Shown here: positions 8,647 to 15,801 of the stretch, one piece after another
Layout: every line of letters begins with the position of its first letter
Position numbering within the stretch: position 1 is the first letter of the stretch
Source of the DNA: Dehalococcoidia bacterium
Lineage (GTDB): Bacteria; Chloroflexota; Dehalococcoidia; DSTF01; JALHUB01
Length of the DNA stretch: 64,000 bases
Reading direction: 5' to 3'
NCBI GenBank assembly: GCA_030018455.1
Contig: JASEFU010000008.1
Coordinates: 45,958-109,957 of the forward strand
The notes under the pieces: generated by a model
The model's input: only the letters and a program-made list of their open reading frames with translations
Database searches by the model: none
What the model was told of the DNA's origin: nothing
Program-made: the position numbers and the translations under genes

Positions 8647-9105
8647 GTGATCGAAGGCGTTGAGATAAAGACCCTGGTTACCCACTCCGACGAGCGCGGC
8701 TTCTTTCGCGAGGTCGTGCGCGCCACCGAGGGCATCGTCCGCGAGGGCTGGGCGCAGGTAAGCCACTCCCTCATGTTCCCGGGCGTGGCCAAGGCGTGGC
8801 ACGTCCACCCGACGCAGACCGATTGGTGGTACGTGGTGGCCGGCGATTTGAAGGTGGCGCTGTACGACCTGCGGGACGGCTCGCCGACGAAGGGAGAGCT
8901 ACAGGAGGTCTTTCTCGGCGAGCACTACGAGGCGCAACTGCTGAAGATACCGCCCGGCGTCGCCCACGGCTGCAAAGCGATCGGCGGGCAGGCGCACCTC
9001 GTTTACCTGACCTCCAGCGTGTACGACCCGAAAGAAGAGGGGCGCATCCCCCACGACGACCCGACCATCGGCTACGACTGGCTGGCGCTGCCGCCCATAA
9101 CCTGA
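8647..9105 (+). CDS. dTDP-4-dehydrorhamnose 3,5-epimerase-like cupin
   Basis: A 152-residue cupin of the RmlC type, which epimerises dTDP-4-dehydro-6-deoxyglucose on the way to dTDP-L-rhamnose. Visible family features are THSDERGFFREVVRAT near residues 12-27, the SHSLMFPGVAKAWHVHPTQTDW region holding the cupin histidines, and the PPGVAHGCKAIGG segment before the C-terminus. It is shorter than classical RmlC (about 180 residues), so related 3,4- or 3,5-epimerases of other dTDP-sugars are possible. No rmlA, rmlB or rmlD lies beside it. The 3' end overlaps the opposing gene by 34 bases. Confidence 0.75.
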   Translation: MIEGVEIKTLVTHSDERGFFREVVRATEGIVREGWAQVSHSLMFPGVAKAWHVHPTQTDWWYVVAGDLKVALYDLRDGSPTKGELQEVFLGEHYEAQLLKIPPGVAHGCKAIGGQAHLVYLTSSVYDPKEEGRIPHDDPTIGYDWLALPPIT

Positions 9106-10181
9106 CCCGCGCCCTGCAGCTCTCCGAACGCCTCGCCGATGATCCGCCACACGACCTCCGGCCGCGCGCACCGAATCCGCGAGATGCTCTCCGACGCGCC
9201 GTAGCTCCAGGCGGCGACGTAGTCCGCTCCCAGGGCCGCTGCCCGGCGCAGCCCCTCCTTCAACTCCTCCTCGCGTCCCTCCGGCACGAGGAACGCCTGT
9301 ACCCACACCTGCGACTTGAGTCCGTTGCGCCGGGCCAGCGCCAGCGCCTTCTCGACGAAGACGGAGAAGAACGGCTCCCGGTCGACGGCGAGCGCGAACC
9401 AGTAGGGGTCGGTGCCCAGCATGTCGAGCGCGGGGATAGCGGCGGCCGCCTCCCAGTCTAAGATGCCGAACTGGAGCAGCGGGTTCGCGTCCGGGTCGCT
9501 GCTGCCGACAAGCCGGGCGAGCCGCGACGCCAGCTCCGGGAAACCGGCGGCGACGAAATCGACGGGGAAGAGGCAGAGGTCGTTCTGGAGACCGAGCCGC
9601 CGCGCTTCGGTGGACAGCTCGTCGATCAGCTCGATTACGGAGGCGTCGCGGAACGCTTTCACTTCCGCGTCGAACGTCTCCGGCATCGCGTGCCCCGCGC
9701 GCTCGCGAAACTTCTGCTGACAGACGTCGCAGCGGCAGGCCCACGCGGTCGACCGCTCCTCGCGCATGAGCGGGACGAAGAAGTGGGGCTCGTCCCAGAC
9801 CACGCCGTCGCCGCCCGTCTCCGCTGCCGCCCGCACCCACTCTTTCAGGAAGCGCCGCGTCTCCGGGTGGTTGGGGCAGGCCGCGGGCGCGCGTCTTCCG
9901 TCCGATAGCACCTGCAGCGTCTCCACGTTGTCCAGCGGGAAGCGCGACAGCGTTTCGCCGCTGAACACTCCGGCGACGCCCCAGGGGTCGAGCCATACAC
10001 CGAGTCCTGCCGCCTTCGTCGCAGCGACGATTTCGCGCATGGTGTCCCGGTAGAAGAGAAGGTCGGTCTCGGTGAGGCAGTGGACGACGTAGCTGCAGTG
10101 GTGGGCGAGCATGTCGTCGAGGTCGGCGCGGAAGTGGCGCAGGGTGCGGGAACTGAAATAGCTGACGCCCGTCTCCACCAC
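9072..10181 (-). CDS. Uncharacterised TIM-barrel, glycoside-hydrolase-like protein
   Basis: A 369-residue protein I cannot assign to a named family. Its character is that of an alpha/beta barrel of the glycoside hydrolase kind. It has strand-end acidic and aromatic clusters such as VWLDPWGVAG (about 81-90) and GVVWDEPHFF (about 145-154), a CRCDVC cysteine cluster (about 168-173) that could bind a metal, LGTDPYWFAL, and an AAWSYGASESIS strand near the C-terminus. There is no signal peptide. It starts at a GTG (a second GTG follows at once) behind AAGGGGGC, 36 bases after the lipoprotein gene, so it is the third gene of an operon. The carbohydrate-binding look of the lipoprotein supports a sugar-related role. 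Confidence 0.6.
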   Translation of the reverse strand: MVETGVSYFSSRTLRHFRADLDDMLAHHCSYVVHCLTETDLLFYRDTMREIVAATKAAGLGVWLDPWGVAGVFSGETLSRFPLDNVETLQVLSDGRRAPAACPNHPETRRFLKEWVRAAAETGGDGVVWDEPHFFVPLMREERSTAWACRCDVCQQKFRERAGHAMPETFDAEVKAFRDASVIELIDELSTEARRLGLQNDLCLFPVDFVAAGFPELASRLARLVGSSDPDANPLLQFGILDWEAAAAIPALDMLGTDPYWFALAVDREPFFSVFVEKALALARRNGLKSQVWVQAFLVPEGREEELKEGLRRAAALGADYVAAWSYGASESISRIRCARPEVVWRIIGEAFGELQGAGQVMGGSASQS

Positions 10182-10217
10182 GGTTGCCCCCTTACCGGTG
10201 AGAATGTGTGCGCAAGA

Positions 10218-10934
10218 TCAGGGATGGGACGGAGCGCCGGCTTTGCTCCCCAGGTAGAGGTCGTCGTAGTAGACGTCGCCGTGCATTTCGCCGGTGATCA
10301 GGCCCGGCGCGTCATAGCGCGCCTCGAAGAAGACGCGCAGCTCATCCAGCTCCTGCGGCACCTCTCCCCACAGCTCGCGGAAGTCCTGGGCCACGTCTCG
10401 CTCGAAATAGACCCATTCGCCGGTGCGCGGCTCGTCCTTTCCCACGAAGACGAACCGGGCGTTGCTGATCTCGAACGGTTCGGCGTCCGCGCCCGCGAGA
10501 AGGTAGCGGATCTGAATGTTGCCCTGGCCGCCCTTGGGGAAGGCGATGACGACGAACTGCAGGTACTGAAAGGGCGCATCCTTGCGCCAGTTCTCCACCC
10601 GGTAGAAGCCGGAAAGGAACTCGGGGAAGCTATCGGGCTTGAGACTTTGCACGACGCCGAAAACGCGGTGCTGCGCCGGCTCGGAGGGCGGACGCAGCTT
10701 CAGGAGGGCGCTGCGCGCGCCTGAGTGGGCGACGTCCTCGCTGATCTCGAACGGCTCTCCCCAACCGCGCGTCTCCATCGAGTACCAGGGGTCCGCGCCT
10801 TCCTCGAACCCTGGGTTTACGAGCAGGTTGCCGGAGGCGCCCTCTTCGGCGTCGCCGTCGCACGCCGCAATGAGAAGGGCCCCCGCAAGCAGGAAACAGG
10901 AGAGCAGGAGGGCGACGAAACGCTTCGTGGACAC
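10218..10934 (-). CDS. Lipoprotein with carbohydrate-binding-module-like domain
   Basis: A 238-residue predicted lipoprotein. The N-terminus is basic (STKR) followed by a hydrophobic stretch and a lipobox LIAAC, with Cys at about residue 24, so it is anchored outside the membrane. The mature part begins NLLVNPGFEEGADPW and continues with AHSGARSALLKL, the opening of CBM4/9-like beta-sandwich domains, and ends in DVYYDDLYLGS, typical of the last strand of such folds. I chose the GTG at 10934, with GGAGGG upstream. An open frame upstream lies inside the CoA-transferase gene and reads as nonsense. It sits 13 bases after that gene, in the same operon. Confidence 0.75.
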   Translation of the reverse strand: MSTKRFVALLLSCFLLAGALLIAACDGDAEEGASGNLLVNPGFEEGADPWYSMETRGWGEPFEISEDVAHSGARSALLKLRPPSEPAQHRVFGVVQSLKPDSFPEFLSGFYRVENWRKDAPFQYLQFVVIAFPKGGQGNIQIRYLLAGADAEPFEISNARFVFVGKDEPRTGEWVYFERDVAQDFRELWGEVPQELDELRVFFEARYDAPGLITGEMHGDVYYDDLYLGSKAGAPSHP

Positions 10935-10947
10935 GCTTCCCTCCCGG

Positions 10948-12099
10948 CTAGACCGCATTGTTTTCATGCAACCTGCGTATCTCGTCGTCACCGTAGCCGA
11001 GCTGGCGCAGCAACTCGTCGGTGTGCTCTCCCAGAGCGGGCGCGGGGAGCCGCATGGCGGCGGGCGTCTCCGAGAAGCGTATCGGGTGATTGACCAGCTT
11101 CTCCACACGGCCGTCCGGCGCCTCCCATTGGAACACCATCTGACGCGCCTGTATCTGAGGATGCGCCGCTACCTCTTCTAACGTGAGCACCGGCCCCGAG
11201 GGCACGTCGCCCGCGGCCAGCAGGTCGACCCACTCGTCGCGGGTCTTCGTGAGGAAGGTCTCACGCAGGATGGCGTCGAGCTCGGCGTTCCGCTGCATCC
11301 TCTCGACAAACGACAGAGCACCGAGGTCCGGACGGCCCATCACCGTCCACAGGTTGCGCCAGAAGTGCGGCTCCAGGGCGACGCTGAGGGTGATGTACTT
11401 GCCGTCGCCGGTCCTGTAGACGCCGTAGCCGGCGCCGTCGCCCAGAAACATCGCGCGGCCCGTCTTGAGCTGCGAGTAGAGCGCTGTGGTCATCCAGGAG
11501 ACGAGGCCGTCCGTCATTGACACGTCGACGTACTGGCCGCGTCCCGTCTGCTGCCGGGCGAAAAGGGCGGCGAGGATGCCCAGCGCCGCGAACATCCCCG
11601 ACGACAGGTCGCCGATCGCCACCGCCGGACGGTTGGAGAAGCTGCCCCTATCGATAAGATTGGCGAGCAGCCCCGCAATCCCCTGGTAGCTGATGTCGTG
11701 GGCTGGACGGTCGCGATAAGGGCCGTCCTGCCCGAAGCCCGATATCGAGCAGTAGACCAGCGCAGGGTTCAGCGTCGACAGCGCCTCGTGGCCCAGGCCC
11801 AGGCGGTCCATAGTGCCGGGCCGGAAGCCCTCGACGAAGACGTCCGCCCGCTCGATGAGCCGGCGGCAGACTTCCAGCCCCTCCGCCGACTTCAGGTTGA
11901 CGGTGATGCTCCGCTTGTTGCGGTTCAGGGCCGCGAAGTGGTCGGACATGCCACCGGGGCCGCGCGACGGGTCGCCGCTGCCGGGGCGTTCCGCCAGGAC
12001 GACGTCGGCGCCCATGTCGGCGAGGAGGAGCGTGCAGTAGGGGCCGGGGTACTGCTCGGCCATTGAGACGACTCTCACGCCTTCGAGCGGCGGACTCAT
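10948..12099 (-). CDS. Class III (CaiB/BaiF family) CoA transferase
   Basis: A 383-residue family III CoA transferase, which moves CoA between carboxylic acids through an aspartyl-CoA intermediate. The start MSPPLEGVRVVSMAEQYPGP, the LLADMGADVVLAERPGSGD segment and GFRPGTMDRLGLGHEAL are all diagnostic. The likely catalytic aspartate is D135 in AHDISYQG, and NRNKRSITVNLK is the usual CoA-binding neighbourhood. The frame is open upstream to 12234, but the ATG at 12099 fits the family start. The substrate acid is unknown, and family members are very diverse. It leads an operon with a lipoprotein and a barrel protein, an unusual combination. Confidence 0.9.
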   Translation of the reverse strand: MSPPLEGVRVVSMAEQYPGPYCTLLLADMGADVVLAERPGSGDPSRGPGGMSDHFAALNRNKRSITVNLKSAEGLEVCRRLIERADVFVEGFRPGTMDRLGLGHEALSTLNPALVYCSISGFGQDGPYRDRPAHDISYQGIAGLLANLIDRGSFSNRPAVAIGDLSSGMFAALGILAALFARQQTGRGQYVDVSMTDGLVSWMTTALYSQLKTGRAMFLGDGAGYGVYRTGDGKYITLSVALEPHFWRNLWTVMGRPDLGALSFVERMQRNAELDAILRETFLTKTRDEWVDLLAAGDVPSGPVLTLEEVAAHPQIQARQMVFQWEAPDGRVEKLVNHPIRFSETPAAMRLPAPALGEHTDELLRQLGYGDDEIRRLHENNAV

Positions 12100-12209
12100 G
12101 TTGGACCCCCAGGCTGATGAACAAGGGGCGAACGCATTGAGGCGCGTTTCGCTGAAGCAGAGGATATCACAGGAGCGAAACCTCACGGAAGGCGAGGAGG
12201 AGGCGTGGC

Positions 12210-12257
12210 GGCGGGCAAGATGCCTGGCGGGCAAGATGCCTGGCGGGCAAGATGCCC
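12210..12257. repeat. Three tandem 16-bp repeats, the last forming a hairpin
   Basis: The unit GGCGGGCAAGATGCCT occurs at 12210-12225 and 12226-12241, with a third at 12242-12257 differing only in the last base. The third copy continues into GCCCGCC, making a perfect 7-bp hairpin (GGCGGGC aagat GCCCGCC, 12242-12260). It lies in the 361-base gap between two minus-strand genes. Confidence 0.85.
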
Positions 12258-12280
12258 GCCCTATCGTTGATGGTGCAGTC

Positions 12281-12300
12281 CTGCGGGATGAATCCCGCAG
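12281..12300. repeat. Perfect 9-bp inverted repeat
   Basis: CTGCGGGAT and ATCCCGCAG are separated by two bases. No T-run follows on either strand, so this is better seen as one of the palindromic intergenic elements of this gap than as a terminator. Confidence 0.7.
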
Positions 12301-12353
12301 CTTTCCGCAGCGAGCGTTGTCGGCTGCTCTGCTGATGCGACGCTCGGCCGCAA

Positions 12354-12374
12354 GCCTGCCTGCGGTAGGCAGGC
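12354..12374. repeat. Palindrome GCCTGCCT...AGGCAGGC
   Basis: Perfect 8-bp arms with a 5-base loop. Closely related palindromes occur in the intergenic regions at 32204-32223 and about 48284-48301, so it belongs to a small dispersed family. The rest of the gap from 12100 to 12460 shows no coding signal. Confidence 0.7.
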
Positions 12375-12460
12375 ATCGCGGCGTCTATCTGCTGAAGAGA
12401 GGTCTGGCTGCAAGCAAGCGGCACCGTCTAGGCCCCAGCCTGCGATTACCCATTGCGCTG

Positions 12461-13669
12461 CTACGCGCGTTCGCTCACGATCCAGCTCAGCGAGTCCCCG
12501 GCGCCGCTGCGCGAGTCCTTCTTCTCCCGCTTCGCTTCTTCGAGCGACGCCTCGACCGCCTCCAGCAACTCTTCGCGGTTGCTGCCGTCTTCAGGATAGC
12601 AGGCGATGGCCACGCTTGCCGTCACCGGCTCAGGCGGCCCGCTGCCCCCAAACACCGTGACCTGGCCGATCTGCGCCAGCAGCTTGCTCGCCAGCGCCAC
12701 CGCCGAAGCTCGATTGCTCTCCGGCAGCAGCAGCGCGAACTCGTCGTTTCCGTAGCGCGCCGTCAGTTCCGGCTCCTTAAGCGAGGTCGCGAGGGTCATC
12801 GCGACGGAGCGGAGGAGCTTGTCGCCCATCGTCGGACCGTAGCTCTCGTTAAAGACGCTGAAGCCGTCGATATCGAAGAGGACGATTGAAAGGGCACGGC
12901 TGTAGCGGCGGGCGCGGGTTATCTCCTCCGACAGCTTCTCCGCGAAGTGACGGCGGTTGTACAGCCACGTCACCTCGTCGACTTCACCAAAGCGGCCGGC
13001 CGCGTTCTGATCGAGCGCCGCCTTAAGCGCCAGCATGCAGTGGCCGGCCAGCATCTCCAGCATCTCGACGTCGATGTCCTCGTGATCAAACATGAAGGTG
13101 ATGAGTCCCAGCGGTTCGTCGCCTATGACGAGCGGCACCATCGCCAGCTTCTTCACGTCCAGCCGCTTCTGTCCGCTTTCGCAGCTTTGCCGGCCGAGAA
13201 CGTCCTCGGCGAGGTCGCGCACCGTGCTCGTCAGCACCACTTCGCCACCCTCGAGAACGATGCGGCGCGTGCTCCGGAGATACAGGGGAAACTCGAGTTG
13301 CGTCATCTCCGCCTCGAAGGCCAGGGACGCCTGGTCCAGCCGCGGGTCGTTCGTTCCCTCCAGCGGCTTGGCGTGCAGCACGTCCCGCCGCCTGTCGAGC
13401 AGCAGTGGATAGACGATCTTTGCACCTGTAATGTCCGGCGCCCGTTCGAGGAAGAGGGCCATCATCTCTTCTGTCGTGCCGGCGCTGTGGAGCAGCAGCG
13501 ACAGTAAGTTAAGCTCGTGCAGCCGGCGCACCTTCGCTTGCAGCACCCCCGGCTCAAGCTCCGCGCCGTCGCCTTCGGCTGCGCGGCGCTTCGTCTTCTC
13601 CGAGCCCAGAAGCCACCTGCCTATGCCTCCTTTCATCGGCTGCCGCTCCTCTTTCTGCATCATCTCCAT
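12461..13669 (-). CDS. GAF-like plus GGDEF-domain protein with a changed active-site motif
   Basis: A 402-residue protein of the diguanylate cyclase family. Residues about 45-230 look like a GAF-type sensor region (VPLVIGDEPLGLITFMF is the usual strand pair). Residues about 235-390 form a GGDEF domain with DEVTWLYNRRHF, SIVLFDIDGFSVFNE and the signature loop. The signature reads YGNDEF near residue 305, with asparagine in place of the second glycine, so cyclic-di-GMP synthesis is uncertain. A receptor or GTP-binding sensor role is possible. No EAL domain is present. It follows the gene at 13688-14551 by 18 bases on the same strand, so the two are probably co-transcribed. Confidence 0.85.
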   Translation of the reverse strand: MEMMQKEERQPMKGGIGRWLLGSEKTKRRAAEGDGAELEPGVLQAKVRRLHELNLLSLLLHSAGTTEEMMALFLERAPDITGAKIVYPLLLDRRRDVLHAKPLEGTNDPRLDQASLAFEAEMTQLEFPLYLRSTRRIVLEGGEVVLTSTVRDLAEDVLGRQSCESGQKRLDVKKLAMVPLVIGDEPLGLITFMFDHEDIDVEMLEMLAGHCMLALKAALDQNAAGRFGEVDEVTWLYNRRHFAEKLSEEITRARRYSRALSIVLFDIDGFSVFNESYGPTMGDKLLRSVAMTLATSLKEPELTARYGNDEFALLLPESNRASAVALASKLLAQIGQVTVFGGSGPPEPVTASVAIACYPEDGSNREELLEAVEASLEEAKREKKDSRSGAGDSLSWIVSERA

Positions 13670-13687
13670 GAATTCTCGCTCCCCGAA

Positions 13688-14551
13688 TCAACTGCTTCGG
13701 GCGCTTCGACCTATCTGCACCAGCAACGTGCTCTCATCATGGGTCATGACGCTGCATTCCTGCTTCAGCGTCTTGCTTATCGCGCTCTCCACCTCCGCCG
13801 CCGCTATCTCTTCCGTCGCTTCGATGGCGATTGATGCGACGCCGTTCATGTAGCCGATAAGCGACAGATTGCGGATGGCAGCAACATTGTTCAGCGCCTG
13901 GTGCAGCGGCACGAGGTCTACCGGCTTCCCCGGCTCCTCGACCGTCATCCGGTATGAGTAGGCCGCGATGGTATCATCGGGCACCAGCGTGACCGGCTTT
14001 AGCGCCGCCCGCGGCTCGAGGGCGACCGGCTCCGGCGCCTCCTCCGGCTCCCTTCGGGGCTGCGGCCTTGCCCTTTCCTCCGACCGGCGCCTGAACGACT
14101 CCCATCCGACGTCCTGCGGGGTCACCGCTGCCTTCGGTGGCTCTTCTGCCGGCTCCGGCACGACCTCCGGTTCCTCCTCGTCGACATCTTCTACGAGCGT
14201 GGGAACCACCGGTCGGGGGAACGGCGTCGGCGTGCGCGCGTCTTCCACGGAACGCTGCGATGGGACGCTCCCTCTCAGCGCGTCCTCCAGGTTCGTCAGG
14301 CTCTGCCAGAGCGGCGCCATATCCTGCATCGTGCGGCGCAGGAAGCGAATCGCTTCCGCCGCGTCGTCGATGCTCTTCTGGACGGAACGCAAAGCCTCCG
14401 TCCAGCCCTGCATCGCCGCCTTCAGGTCGTCGCCGGCAAGGGATGACTCAGGCCCGCCGGAGCCGTCCTCCGGCTCGCTGTCGTTCTCGAGGCCGTCGCC
14501 GTTTTCTTCGGGCGCAACCGAGTCAGCAAGGTCTGGCATTTGACGCAGCAC
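13688..14551 (-). CDS. Acidic protein of unknown function upstream of the GGDEF gene
   Basis: A 287-residue protein I do not recognise. The first about 45 residues are acidic (GDGLENDSEPEDG). Residues about 45-95 look alpha-helical and possibly coiled (QGWTEALRSVQKSIDDAAEA). Residues about 100-190 are a Pro/Glu-rich linker. The last about 85 residues form a compact alpha/beta domain (SYRMTVEEPGKPVDLVPLHQ, then SLIGYMNGVASIAIEA). No signal peptide or membrane segment is visible. The layout suggests a cytoplasmic adaptor with a C-terminal ligand- or partner-binding domain. Its tight spacing to the GGDEF gene suggests they work together, which is inference. The start could be the first codon or the Met at residue 5. 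Confidence 0.6.
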   Translation of the reverse strand: MLRQMPDLADSVAPEENGDGLENDSEPEDGSGGPESSLAGDDLKAAMQGWTEALRSVQKSIDDAAEAIRFLRRTMQDMAPLWQSLTNLEDALRGSVPSQRSVEDARTPTPFPRPVVPTLVEDVDEEEPEVVPEPAEEPPKAAVTPQDVGWESFRRRSEERARPQPRREPEEAPEPVALEPRAALKPVTLVPDDTIAAYSYRMTVEEPGKPVDLVPLHQALNNVAAIRNLSLIGYMNGVASIAIEATEEIAAAEVESAISKTLKQECSVMTHDESTLLVQIGRSARSS

Positions 14552-14763
14552 CCACCGGAGAGCGTGTCTGTGATAGAAGCTCTCTCATAGGATCTTCGGC
14601 ATTTTGCGCGCTGCCAGCATTCCCGCCCCCCCCGCCCGGGGCTCCTGTGGCCCATAACTTTGGCCTTCCTGTAAGATTCTGCCTGGCCGAACGCGCCGCC
14701 CTGCTCCGCCTTTCGATACAACCTCGGGGCGGGCGGCAACCGAGCCGGAAGGAGGACGGAAGC

Positions 14764-15801
14764 GTGAAAGCAGTGGTCTTCGAAGAGCACGGCGGCCCTG
14801 AGGTGCTGAAGTACACCGACGTGCCGGAACCGGTGATATCGCCGAATGAGGTCCTTATCAAGATAAAGGCCTCCGGCTGCAACTATAACGACGTCTGGGC
14901 GCGCCGCGGCATGCCCGGCATGTCGGTGATCATGCCCCACATCTCGGGAAGCGACGCCTCAGGTGAAGTGGTCGAAGTCGGGAGTGAAGTCAAGAACGTC
15001 AAGCCGGGCGATGAGGTCGTCGTCTTCAGCAGCCTCAGCTGCGGCGTCTGCGAGGCCTGCGCCCGCGGCGACGTCTTCTTCTGCCGCCAGTTCAAGATAT
15101 GGGGCTTCCAGACCGGCCCCCTCGACGGCGGCCACGCCGAGTACGCGAAAGTCCCCGCCTTCAACGTCGTCCCCAAGCCGGCGAACCTGAGCCATGAGCA
15201 GGCGGCCTCGATGCCCCTCGTGCTCTTTACCGCATGGCGCATGCTCGTCACCAGGGCGAAGATCAAGCCCGGCGACTTCGTGCTGGTTTGGGGCGCCGGC
15301 GGCGGTCTGGGCACGATGGCGGTGCAGATATGCCGGCTGCACAACGCCCGCGCAATTGCCGTCGCCAACAACGATGACAAGCTCGAAGTGGCGAAGCAGT
15401 TGGGCGCCGCCTACACCATCAACCGCGGCAAACAGAACGTCGCCGAGGAGGTGCGGAAGATCACCGACCGACGCGGGGTCGACATCGTATTCGAGCACGT
15501 GGGCGAGGCGACGTGGGAGACGAGCGTGCAGTGCCTGAAGTGGGGCGGGACGATAGTTACTTGCGGCGCCACCAGCGGCTTCGAGGCGAAGACGGACATC
15601 CGCTTTCTCTGGAACAAGCAGCTTAACCTGCTCGGCTCGCACATGGCGAACAAGGCGGAGTTCCTGGAGGCGTTGCGCTTTGTGGAGAGCGGCGACATCA
15701 GGCCGGCGATATTCATCGCGCTGCCGTTGAAAGAGGCGGGCCTCGCGCAGCAGCAGATGGAGGACGGCCGCGTGATAGGGAAGATCGTACTCAGCCGCTA
15801 G
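14764..15801 (+). CDS. Zinc-type medium-chain dehydrogenase/reductase
   Basis: A 345-residue NAD(P)H-dependent oxidoreductase of the MDR superfamily. It keeps the structural-zinc cysteines in SCGVCEACARGDVFFC (about residues 92-107) and the nucleotide-binding GAGGGLGTMAVQ (about 176-187). The catalytic region reads GCNYNDVWARRG and ISGSDASG instead of the GHE of classical alcohol dehydrogenases. That resembles quinone-oxidoreductase and enoyl-reductase-like members, so the substrate is open. The GTG at 14764 has an excellent GGAGG eight bases upstream. A longer open frame back to 14137 is antisense to the preceding gene and not used. The stop overlaps the opposing ArsA-like gene by four bases. 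Confidence 0.88.
   Translation: MKAVVFEEHGGPEVLKYTDVPEPVISPNEVLIKIKASGCNYNDVWARRGMPGMSVIMPHISGSDASGEVVEVGSEVKNVKPGDEVVVFSSLSCGVCEACARGDVFFCRQFKIWGFQTGPLDGGHAEYAKVPAFNVVPKPANLSHEQAASMPLVLFTAWRMLVTRAKIKPGDFVLVWGAGGGLGTMAVQICRLHNARAIAVANNDDKLEVAKQLGAAYTINRGKQNVAEEVRKITDRRGVDIVFEHVGEATWETSVQCLKWGGTIVTCGATSGFEAKTDIRFLWNKQLNLLGSHMANKAEFLEALRFVESGDIRPAIFIALPLKEAGLAQQQMEDGRVIGKIVLSR

Noticed and set aside
14137..14763. Possible 209-residue N-terminal extension of the MDR dehydrogenase
   Set aside because: The extension is antisense to the acidic-protein gene, is Pro/Arg/Ser-rich, and the GTG at 14764 has a strong ribosome site and the family-typical start.
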